Source: Atkinsonella hypoxylon (taxonomy: Eukaryota > Ascomycota > Sordariomycetes > Hypocreales > Clavicipitaceae). Taken from it: DNA of 64,000 bases. The position numbers and the translations under genes are program-made. Position 1 is the first letter of the stretch; each line of letters starts with the position of its first letter. This document shows positions 55,734 through 64,000 of the stretch, one piece after another. The stretch spans positions 124,001-188,000 of the forward strand of contig JFHB01000017.1 of the NCBI GenBank assembly GCA_000729835.1, written 5' to 3'. A model generated the notes under the pieces. That model did not search any database. It was not told the DNA's origin and saw only the letters and a list, made by a program, of their open reading frames with translations.

Positions 55734-58700
55734 TTACTCTGCTCCTCTCAGCATTGCTTTCAGGCCGACGACTTCCCTCTTGAGCCGGGCATTTTCCCTC
55801 TTCATACGTGCCGTCTCCTCAGACTGCTCTTTCAACTTGCTCACCAACTCATCTTTGTCTTCCTTGGCCTTACCCTTCACTGCTTTAACTATCCTGCCTA
55901 GTTCACCATTATATTTCTCGTAAAGTAACTCGTTTTCTGCCACGACCTCCTTGTGAAGCTGGTCAATAGCCCGCACTTTTGCTTCCGCATTGTTCAGCGT
56001 AGTGTCGAGTTCGCGTTGCGTGCTGTCTTGTTTTTCGTGCAATTCTCGCATCATCAACCGGATCTTGTCCTCTAGTTCCTTCAGAGACGCTGCAAAACTC
56101 GTCATCTCCATGGCTTGAGAGCTGGCTGATTTGGCTTGGTGCACACGCGCCATCTCTTCACCAATCTTGGATAACTCTGTCAGGAGTGATGCATCCACCT
56201 CACGAGTAACTTGTCTTTCCGACTGCAGCCGCTCCCTAATCTTTTGAGGGGGGTGGAGGCGTAGACGTTGAGCATTGGAGCGCGTAGGGCTGCCAGGTTG
56301 CGTGGGTGATTCGGCATTCGATGCAGATTTAGTCGGCCTGAGAGTGGGAATGGCTGATGTTGATAGACCCTTTGACTGCCTCGCAATATTGGCGGGTGAT
56401 CCAGATACCTTGCTGTTGCTAATGCCGGGCGACGAAGTGGGAGCAGTGGTAGTAGCAGTTGAGGCGGGTGAATTGAGTAACGTCTTAGATGGCCCACCCA
56501 AGTTTTCCTTTTCCTTTTCTTTTTGCCTGGAGCTACGCAGGGCTCCTGCGACATTGGGGCTCATCGGTATCTTGGAAGTAGGTGCTGGTTTTGGACTCGC
56601 GGGTGTGGTGTTGACTTTGCCCGATGTGGGTTTAGTGGTTTGCAATGGCTGGAATGGCTCATCGCCATCGAGCGTGGCGGCTGCCATCAGGCTCTTGAGA
56701 TCAGACAGCGAGCTGCGTCGTTTTTTCTTCAAGTACTTGGGTGGCACAGCATCGGCACTCGACGGTTCTCCGATAGAGCCCAATGGGAAATCTATACGGT
56801 GTGAACTAGGTGGCCGCCCCGATGTCTCGTCGAACGCACCAGCCAGGCCAGGCCTGTCCCGGGACATCGCACGCTGGTGCAGTCTCTTTGGAAGGCTGTT
56901 GTCGTCTACAGATCGAACCCTGTCCAATGTGCCGCGTGTCAAGCTCGAAGTGTCGCCCGTAGCGGGATTTCGGTGCTTGCTTAATGTGCGCCAGACGGAC
57001 GGCCGCTCATCTCTTGAACCTTGACGAAGCAGGGCGTCAATCCCAAATTTGCGTCGCAGCGAGGACGCATTTGAAGTAAGAGACCCGGTGTGAGACTTGC
57101 CGTGGCGAAAGCTGGCTGCATTCGACTCGGAAACTGAGGCTGTAGGATGAAAGTTCTGACCTCCACCATGGTCGTCAAACATCCTGTCACAATCCTCGAC
57201 GAGCCTATCCAAAAGATTAATATAATTATGTGCATCGCCCTCGGTGACAAGAAGCTCGGCAAAGGCCACAGTCAAGGCGCCCCTATCACTATCATTTCCA
57301 CAGCTGTCTAACAAATCGGCTAAGAGTTTGATAAGGCCAACGAAAGCCCGTCGATTTTGAGGCGCCATCTCCTTGAACAAGAAATGGACAAAGTCAGCAA
57401 AATCTCCAGTCACTTTCTTGTTTGCCCTGTCGAGCAGAGCGTCCATGGCTTGCATTGTCATGACTGGACCAATTTGATTTGCCCAGGCAATGTGAAGAAA
57501 CTTTTCGAATGCCACAAATATGACTTCTGCGCCTATATCAATGGAAATTTCATACTCAAAAGGAGTCTCAATGAGTCTGTTGTATATATCATTGACAGAT
57601 AGTTCATCAGCTAGTGACCGATTGAGAAGTGATCGGGCGATAATGGCGCCTTTGCGAGATTGGAGAGCTGCCACGAAACCAACAAAAGTGTGCTCGAGCC
57701 GTAACAAAGGATTTTCTGGTCTTCCATCCGCTGTGTTTGGTCGACTGTCCTTTCCTCGGATTGAGCCAAACATGGAATGAAAGCTATTGGTCCTGTGCAA
57801 TGAAGGTTGTCGTTGGGGCTTGATGCCTGACACAACGACATCGGAGGAGGCAGCATTTGAGCCACTACCCCAAAGACTCGACAACAGTTTGACCGGAGAA
57901 GCTGCTAGGAAGGATCTAGTCTTTTCTCCTCTGTTCACCGTCAAACTAAGCCCACGTAAAGTTTTTGTGTAGTGTGACACCATAGGTGCTGTCAAGTGCG
58001 CATTGCTAACATTGAACTGGGTACTGAGGAGCTGTATGACTGCAAACACAGGTATTAGTGTATTGAAGTCATTTATGTCAGAGTATAGCGAGAGTGAGTA
58101 CTTACGTCGGCGAGACAAGGAAGGTAATAAGTCCTCCAAGTCGATATCATCATGAAACTGCCTGCCATTCAACCCGACTGTCAACATCGAGATCTTCTTC
58201 ATTTCATTGCTCGTCACATTAACAACAATTTCGACGCCATAGTGACCGAGAGGTGCCCCTTTTGTGCCTTTTTCGTGATCCACTACAACACGAATGGGCG
58301 CAGGCTCCCGCCGACCATCCACAAGTTGATGTGCACCTTCTTGGAATACTGCCACATGAAGTCCAAGATTGTTATCTTGCAGACGTACTGAGCGCAGCGT
58401 CCAAGATGGACTCTCTCTTTCCGATTCCGGAAACCTGGCTTCGATGCGTGCCTTCACCACGTCCTCACACCACTTGCTAGACCTTCCCTCAAAGGCTTCT
58501 TGAAGAAGAAAACAACGCACGGTCGGTGCTTTGCTTGTCTTGTATTGTCCCAAGTGCACATCTTTCACATCCTTTGTGGAGGTCATCCAGATTAGAGAAC
58601 CGTCGGCCGACTCGGTGAAGCGCACATCATTAAGGTTGTGCCAGCCGGTGAAGGCGAATTTATATAATGAGGGTCCACCAGCGGCGTTGGTCATAGACAT

Positions 58701-60350
58701 GAGCAACTCTGCTGCGGAGGGCTTATCGATTTCTCTAAGCAAGTCACGACCTGTCATGGTGGAACCTATTCTCCCCAGACTCACAATACAATCAGAAAAC
58801 AGAAGCAGAACCCCAGAGTTGTCGAGCTCACCGGCTCCTTGCGAAGGAGCAAGCTCAATGAAGTCAGCAGCAATAATGAGTCGACCCTCGGGCTCTAAGT
58901 CCTTAGGCCAAGATTCAATCATGTTTCGAAGTCTGTTGGCAACATGAGGCTGGTCGGGTAAAGGGTCGTCCATGGAACAAATGTTGGTGATGATGTCTCT
59001 TGCTTTGAGCATCGGTTGCAGGGCTGGATGAGTAATTGGTAAGGAGCTAATGATCTGATCGATGAAAAGACTATAACGGGGAAGTCTTTGCACAGGCTCT
59101 ATCAGTATTGACCGTACAGCCTGCTCTCCTGACTGCATCACACGCTGCCTGAAACTGGACTGTTGACCAAGAAAGGAGTTGAGGAGCGTGGGAAAGTGTT
59201 GGCTAGCCTTGATGTAGTCCTGATAGCTTTGCGTGAACTTGGGGAACCATTCGTGAAACAACCTAGCCATACTCAAAGCTCCGGTCGGATCTTTGGATCG
59301 AGCGGAGCACGGGCCTTTCATGTTGCTCAAATTTGCAGATGTTAGCTCCATATCTCTAAGTGCCTCGTCTTCTGACTCGTCCATAATCCTCCGAAGCTGC
59401 TCTACGAAAGTCGAGTTGAGCTGTAGTATCTGATCTGCTGAAGGGGGAAACAATCGCTCCAACTCCTCCTCGGATGGGCTGAGACTACCCTCTGGCCGAG
59501 CCTTTGCGCTTTCTCGAAAATCTCTGGCGACCTTGTGAGCCAATTCTCGGAGCTTCATGACGTATCTTTCTTCCGTGTCAACCAATTCTGCCAATTTCAT
59601 CCGCAGCTCGTATTTCTGATCTCTTGTGAATGTTCTTCCTCGGTTAAGTGACGTGGGTTTGGACGGTGCGCGACGCAGCTTGCTCGTGGGCAAGAAGACA
59701 GGCTCTCCAAACAGCTTGATAAGTGGTGTATATCCTCCATACTGTCTCAAAGTTGGATCTAAAATGTCGTCCTCGTCGTCTGGTACATCTTCGTAGTCTG
59801 TCGGCTGGAGTGGCACGATAGCGCCGGGAGGCAGAACGAGGTCAATGTCTACATTGTTCACGTGTTGGGTCTGTAATACGTCCTGCAAAGAGGCAATGAC
59901 CTCTGCGGCGTTCTCGCTCTTGACCATAGATGCGACGAGCTCGGCTGCATGCTGCTCTCCAAATAACGTCGCTGCACTACCTGGGCGCTTTCCCCTGGTA
60001 GGATATAGAGTTTTGAGATGGAGTTTGACGCCATTGGAGAGTTCTGAAAAGTATTTGAATAGACCGAAGGCTAGGCCACGATACACTTCGTCGACTTGAA
60101 TCTCGCGAGGTAGATGGTTGACGACAGAGTAGAATGGAGAGCTCGGAGAGACAGGTATGCGAGGGAAAGACTGGAAGCCGGCTGGTGAAAAAACGTGTAT
60201 CTGGATGCGAGAGCTGTTGAGGGTATAATTGGCAGTTGTTGACGGGCCATGGAAAATGAGGACGGGGAGGTGGCCAAGCAGCGGATCAGAAGCGTAATAG
60301 AGAGAGAGGGCGTCGGGCGAAAGCGCCAGGTCGTCCGTGACACGCACCAT
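55734..60350 (-). CDS. Rho guanine-nucleotide exchange factor with RhoGAP-like region
   Basis: Predicted cytoplasmic or cortical regulator of Rho GTPases, about 1516 residues. The DH (RhoGEF) domain spans about residues 243-470 (LAELVDTEERYVMKLREL; SILIEPVQRLPRYSLFIDQII is its conserved last helix, at about 59,030-59,110). A PH-like stretch follows (GRLIIAADFIEL, VLLLFSDCIVSL). Around residues 855-1040 a RhoGAP-like fold is visible (IYNRLIETPFEYEI, NRRAFVGLIKLLADLLD, ALTVAFAELLV). A disordered Ser/Pro region (about 1100-1340) and a coiled coil (about 1348-1515) end the protein. A 66-nt intron at 58040-58105 (GTAAGT...TTGCAG, CACTAAT branch) is in frame and stop-free. Splicing joins SRR to LIQLLSTQF. 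Whether the GAP-like region is active is unknown; a clear arginine finger was not identified. Confidence 0.83.
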   Translation of the reverse strand: MVRVTDDLALSPDALSLYYASDPLLGHLPVLIFHGPSTTANYTLNSSRIQIHVFSPAGFQSFPRIPVSPSSPFYSVVNHLPREIQVDEVYRGLAFGLFKYFSELSNGVKLHLKTLYPTRGKRPGSAATLFGEQHAAELVASMVKSENAAEVIASLQDVLQTQHVNNVDIDLVLPPGAIVPLQPTDYEDVPDDEDDILDPTLRQYGGYTPLIKLFGEPVFLPTSKLRRAPSKPTSLNRGRTFTRDQKYELRMKLAELVDTEERYVMKLRELAHKVARDFRESAKARPEGSLSPSEEELERLFPPSADQILQLNSTFVEQLRRIMDESEDEALRDMELTSANLSNMKGPCSARSKDPTGALSMARLFHEWFPKFTQSYQDYIKASQHFPTLLNSFLGQQSSFRQRVMQSGEQAVRSILIEPVQRLPRYSLFIDQIISSLPITHPALQPMLKARDIITNICSMDDPLPDQPHVANRLRNMIESWPKDLEPEGRLIIAADFIELAPSQGAGELDNSGVLLLFSDCIVSLGRIGSTMTGRDLLREIDKPSAAELLMSMTNAAGGPSLYKFAFTGWHNLNDVRFTESADGSLIWMTSTKDVKDVHLGQYKTSKAPTVRCFLLQEAFEGRSSKWCEDVVKARIEARFPESERESPSWTLRSVRLQDNNLGLHVAVFQEGAHQLVDGRREPAPIRVVVDHEKGTKGAPLGHYGVEIVVNVTSNEMKKISMLTVGLNGRQFHDDIDLEDLLPSLSRRRKYSLSLYSDINDFNTLIPVFAVIQLLSTQFNVSNAHLTAPMVSHYTKTLRGLSLTVNRGEKTRSFLAASPVKLLSSLWGSGSNAASSDVVVSGIKPQRQPSLHRTNSFHSMFGSIRGKDSRPNTADGRPENPLLRLEHTFVGFVAALQSRKGAIIARSLLNRSLADELSVNDIYNRLIETPFEYEISIDIGAEVIFVAFEKFLHIAWANQIGPVMTMQAMDALLDRANKKVTGDFADFVHFLFKEMAPQNRRAFVGLIKLLADLLDSCGNDSDRGALTVAFAELLVTEGDAHNYINLLDRLVEDCDRMFDDHGGGQNFHPTASVSESNAASFRHGKSHTGSLTSNASSLRRKFGIDALLRQGSRDERPSVWRTLSKHRNPATGDTSSLTRGTLDRVRSVDDNSLPKRLHQRAMSRDRPGLAGAFDETSGRPPSSHRIDFPLGSIGEPSSADAVPPKYLKKKRRSSLSDLKSLMAAATLDGDEPFQPLQTTKPTSGKVNTTPASPKPAPTSKIPMSPNVAGALRSSRQKEKEKENLGGPSKTLLNSPASTATTTAPTSSPGISNSKVSGSPANIARQSKGLSTSAIPTLRPTKSASNAESPTQPGSPTRSNAQRLRLHPPQKIRERLQSERQVTREVDASLLTELSKIGEEMARVHQAKSASSQAMEMTSFAASLKELEDKIRLMMRELHEKQDSTQRELDTTLNNAEAKVRAIDQLHKEVVAENELLYEKYNGELGRIVKAVKGKAKEDKDELVSKLKEQSEETARMKRENARLKREVVGLKAMLRGAE

Positions 60351-61274
60351 GGTCTCGTCGACGGGCCGCGCTCATGACGCTCTCCTCGAACAAGTACGTG
60401 CAACCGATCGAGCGCTTTGGGGAAAGATTCCCTGAGACGATGGCAGGCGCGCAACGAAGAGGATTGTGCAGACGGTTGTGTCAGGTCTGGTGGTGTTGAC
60501 CCAGACCCAAAGAACAACGATAGCGGCGATATGGTGGGACCAGGGGGACGAGTGGGACGAGTGGGCCACTTTCCGACGATAAAAGATGGAGGGGACGAGA
60601 AGCACTGCGGAAACCCTAGTCTCTGGCCATGTCTTGTCTTGCATGCAAGTCACGGGCGGGCCAAGGCGAAGGGGCTGTAGAAGTTGTCTGGTAGAATGCT
60701 CCGTATGCGCCTGAAAAGAAAATGATGCTGGGTGATGGTACTTTGTATAGCCAGAGCTACTGCTGCTAAGTAAGAGAGGCAAGGCAAGAGAGCTCATCCG
60801 CGAGATGGGTGATGAGAAAGAAAGCATATACAAACACAGCGCCCGAGGATATTACTGCGATACGCCAGCAGCAAAAGGCCCAGCAGCAGCTAGGAAGGAT
60901 CGACCTGGGACAAAGATGGCAGACCACCAGACCGACGCGGGCAAGACGCGTCTAGACAGCTTTAAAAAAAATAAAAACAAAATAAAATTGAAACGCCTCA
61001 GCAAGTCGGGAACCACCTCAAGCTCAATGGCTGCCGCTTGCCCCACTCCATTTCCACCGCCTGATCTGGTGCCACAGATGAGGCTTGGAGGGGCGTTTGA
61101 TCGGCTGCTTGCATTAAGTCAAGGAAGGCATCAGGGTGTGGGGGCGGCTGACTCACCCGAGAGCTCACTCAAGGCACACCCACCCAGAGCGCCGCCATGA
61201 CCGATGACGTTACAGCGCTTACATGCCATCAATGCCTTCGGCAACTCACCAATCCACCAATCCACCAATCCACC
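60351..61274. promoter_or_regulatory. Divergent promoter region between RhoGEF and DCC1
   Basis: The two genes start on opposite strands from this 0.9-kb stretch. Plus-strand (60417-60680, 60805-61200) and minus-strand (60372-60833) open frames show no family motif. A short CCAATCCA repeat lies just before the DCC1 start (61250-61270). Confidence 0.5.
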
Positions 61275-61736
61275 ATGTCAAGCCAAAACCAAGGCATCAA
61301 GCTCCTTCACAAACCTAAAGAATCAGGCTACCGCCTCCTCGAACTGCCTCCCGACCTGGCCAGCCTTCTTGAATCCGACACAGCCCCCGTGTCAGTCTTC
61401 TCTTCCTACCCATGCTTTCTATAATGCATTCAACAACGCCCATGCCCTCTCTAACGTGCCGCGGACAGGCTCACTCTGGAATCCTCAGACAACACAGCTG
61501 TCCTGCGCACGCCAGATAAAGCATATAGTCTGCGGCAGAAAAATACCTCCAATGCTCTATTCTTGTTGTTACCGATCCAGGTGCATGATGCCGTAGAACA
61601 GCAAGTCGCCATCGTTTCCACGATGCAGGAGACTGTTGAACTGGACGCGGTGTCTGAGCATCCCGTTCGACCGGATAAGCCGCTAGACACGAAGAATAGG
61701 GGCAAGTGGCATGAAAGATTCGGCAAAGGGCGCTGA
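61275..61736 (+). CDS. dcc1: DCC1-like sister chromatid cohesion protein, compact form
   Basis: Small protein of 127 residues; exons 61275-61390 and 61469-61736. It matches the N-terminal part of Dcc1, the subunit that with Ctf8 and Ctf18 forms the alternative clamp loader used in cohesion establishment. The match is YRLLELPPDLASLLES, then VLTLESSDNTAVLRTPDKAYSLRQKNTSNALFLL (positions 61469-61570) and VAIVSTMQETVELD. It ends RGKWHERFGKGR. Human and budding-yeast Dcc1 are about three times longer because of C-terminal winged-helix domains. Those are absent here and no continuation is visible before RAD4, so this may be the short filamentous-fungal form. The assignment rests on the LLEL...TYxL...TSN pattern and is moderately secure. 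Confidence 0.7.
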
Positions 61737-62007
61737 GTTGCGCCTCCATTCTCTGTGTCTTTCTTCGTACATGTATTTTCTATGGGCTAAATTCTCGAAA
61801 GGGAGCGATCCATATCCTGTGCAGGATGCGCGTGTCTTTGTGCTTCACGGAGGAAGCAGTTGTAACGGGGGAAACTATTGATGACAAGGTGAAAATACAT
61901 CCTTTTCGAAACTCAACGTCGTGCTTGGTGCAATCAGCAATGCATCACATATCTGTTCCCTGACTGAATGCACAGCGAAAGCATCTGCGAGGCGTTCAGT
62001 TCCCAAC
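61737..62007. other. Short convergent intergenic region
   Basis: Only 271 bp separate the DCC1 and RAD4 3' ends, enough for two 3' UTRs. No further feature is seen. Confidence 0.6.
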
Positions 62008-64000
62008 TTAGTCATGTTCTATGGTTAAACTGGCGGCACCGCCTTCGTCACCGTCCCCATCATCATCGTCATCGCCCACCGGGAAGAAACTCGACCTGTG
62101 TTCTTGCTCATTTTCACATTCTTCCTCATAGCCTTCTGGAAGGAATCCACCTGCCATTTCTTCATCGTGTTCCAGTGCCGGCCCAACAGACGTCGACCCA
62201 ATCGCTCTGCCATGTCCAAACACTGATACACTTTCGTCAACCTCGCCATACTCCTGTTGAATCCTCTGGACAATCCGCAAGCCCATAATGAACTGGCGCC
62301 ATTTCCCCAAGGCAGCCTTGCGCCGCTTTTCATCCGCTTTCCGTCGGCGTTCTGCCTCGTCTTTCTCCAATTCAGCCATCACTTCATCATGATGTTCCTC
62401 CGCAATGACAACGCCGTGGATGACGGGCACAGCCATGCGATGCCCGAATTCAAAGTCGACGACAGCTTCTGCGTAGTCTATTTTCAATCTCTTGCATACC
62501 TTCATGACACCTCTATAAGGAATATGTACAGCGCCTTGTGGGCACATATGCTCCACGAACAAATCGATGTTCCTGCATATTTTCATCAGCAAGCTTCGCC
62601 AAGTCTCAAGTGGTGCTAACATACCCATATTCATTTTTCGGAATAATGCCATTTTCAATAGGCGGGGGAATGATCCAGTCAGTTTGCTCATAACTGTATA
62701 GCCCCTGCAGGACTTTCTCTCCCGTAGCGGCCTCGGCCTCGAGGATTTCTCTCCGTCGATTGATTGTTGCTGCTCGATAAGGAACTCTTTTCAAAGGTTG
62801 CTCCCCAGCCAGAGGAGCTCGACCTTGCTTGTGCCAAGTCTCTGCACTTTTGACCTGGACTACGTCTGACCTGAGATACACATCCTCTTCCTCTACTTTT
62901 CCTCCCTTTGCCTTGTTGAATTTTTTGACCGGTTTCGCTTCGGCCTTTAGCGCTTCTTCTCGCTTGAGATGTCTTTCAAGAACGAATTCTTTTGACTGTT
63001 TATAATACTGAAGCGTCTCCTCCCCTTCTTTCACTTCCTTTTTTTCGGCCTTGGCTGGTTTTAAGTCGGTTGAATCCTCGTCCTCATCTATTTCAGTGAT
63101 TGGATGAGCTCGAGTACCTCTTTTATATCCTGACATGGCGGACTTGAACCAATCAAAGTCTTCGTAGCGCTTCACTTTGCCATTGCGACCATATACTGGT
63201 ATTCTTTCGATTGGCACCCTCGTACCCTTTGTTCTTCCGGGAGTGACCTGTCGTTTCAAATATCGCACGGTAACATCTTTCGCTGTACCATCTGCCGAGT
63301 ATCCAACAATATAAGACACTACCTGCCTAGCCTTGTCTGCCTTTTGTCCTCGAGGCTCAAAAGCTTCAACAAGTTCTCGATTTGTTGCGACAATGCTTTT
63401 CACAATTGGATCCACGGGTACATACTTATGAGTTACAGGAGAAAGAACCTCGATCCAATAATGTGGATATTCTAAATCAGCATCGATTTTGCGCGTCGTT
63501 GTCGTACCTTTTCTCGGGGTGAGGTCCATGTTGACAACCAACTCATCATCAGTATCTAGGTACTCGACTTCCAGATCGTCTTCGCTATCCGGCGAAGAGA
63601 CTCGAGCCAGTCCAGAGCGGCTTGCTTTCAACCTTGATCTGGTTTTCGACGCCGAGGGCGACTCCTTGGATACTTTCGATTCCTTTCCAGTAAGTGTCTT
63701 TTTCGACGAGCATACGGCTCTCTTCGGAGAGTCACGCCCTATTCCTTCTGCTTTGACCGTTTCTGGCTCGGCTACTTCAAACTTATTCCAGCCAAAACCC
63801 AATGGTTGCAAGCTGGCAACCAATCGAGCCTCCATGCCAAGACCTCGAAGCAGCGCGACAAAAAGCTGGGCTCCGATATCTCTGCTTCCCTCACAAAGAC
63901 AAGCACGCTGTCGAAACTCTTCGAGACTGACAACCCTTTCTCCAAATCGAGCTTGGTCAGCAAAGTCTTCCTTGTAGGCTTTGGTCAGTTTGTCAAGCCT
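62008..64000 (-). CDS. rad4: RAD4/XPC nucleotide-excision repair protein (partial, 5' part outside window)
   Basis: Damage-recognition factor of global nucleotide-excision repair (with Rad23). Visible exons are 62625-64000 (open to the right edge) and 62008-62572. The intron (GTATGT...TATGCAG) joins KNEYG to NIDLFVEHMCP, a hallmark of the BHD3 domain. Seen in order: end of the transglutaminase-like domain (QRACLCEGSRDIGAQLFVALLRGLGMEARLVASLQP, about 63,820-63,930), the acidic/basic insert, PHYWIEVLSP, VSYIVGYSADGTAKDVTVRYLKR and BHD1 (FDWFKSAM). BHD2 follows around HKQGR and BHD3 is EFGHRMAVPVIHGVVIAEEHHD. It ends with a KRRKAALGKWRQFIMGLRI helix and an acidic tail. The start codon lies beyond the window. 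Assignment is firm. Confidence 0.92.

Noticed and set aside
60805..61200. Plus-strand open frame of 131 codons in front of DCC1
   Set aside because: Low-complexity Lys/Asn and Pro stretches and no motif; it lies in the divergent promoter region.
1..64000. CRISPR arrays, operons, Shine-Dalgarno sites and other prokaryotic features
   Set aside because: The window is clearly fungal (spliceosomal introns, eukaryotic families); the tandem repeats present are microsatellites without spacers.

Overview
The window is genomic DNA of a filamentous ascomycete, most likely a sordariomycete of the Hypocreales type. The evidence is intron-rich genes with short introns (about 50-120 nt) and CTAAC-like branch sites. 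Typical Pezizomycotina families are present: PalA/RIM20, SYLF/Ysc84, Zn2Cys6 regulator, GH2 beta-mannosidase, fungal APH-like kinase and 2EXR. Low-complexity intergenic DNA carries palindromic TAGGTACCTA and TACTCCGTA words. The order is inferred from protein resemblance and was not searched. Fourteen genes can be supported as intact or nearly so, two of them cut by the window edges.

Left part (1-20 kb): 3' truncated palA (minus); an amidohydrolase (minus, 4 exons); long gene-poor DNA with microsatellites and a decayed short-chain dehydrogenase (minus, about 6.45-7.21 kb); a SYLF/Ysc84 protein (minus); then a secreted GH2 beta-mannosidase followed on the same strand by a 12-exon Zn2Cys6 transcription factor.

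Middle part (20-33 kb) is an AT-rich accessory block. It holds a truncated SDR copy, a fragment of a DUF3435 (fungal tyrosine-recombinase-like) gene, an APH-like kinase, several foldback/MITE-like elements and a broken 2EXR gene. It also holds three paralogous genes for small secreted proteins of 158-162 residues (21.4, 28.8 and 29.8 kb). All three lie in the same orientation, and each sits in a duplicated unit whose non-coding flanks look more alike than the proteins do. This family is the best candidate here for something undescribed, namely an effector-like secreted family.

Right part (33-64 kb) is conserved core genome: an MFS sugar/quinate-type transporter with 9 exons, a type II membrane GT31-like glycosyltransferase, and a kinesin-4-like motor of about 1746 residues. 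Next come EME1 (with a frame break at a G5 run), REV7/MAD2B, a RhoGEF with a RhoGAP-like second half, a compact DCC1, and RAD4/XPC cut by the right edge. Four of the last five genes (EME1, REV7, DCC1, RAD4) act in DNA repair or chromosome maintenance. They lie on both strands, so this is neighbourhood, not co-transcription.

All gene models were spliced by eye from splice signals, reading-frame continuity and family motifs. Exon boundaries are given so that they can be tested against RNA-seq.
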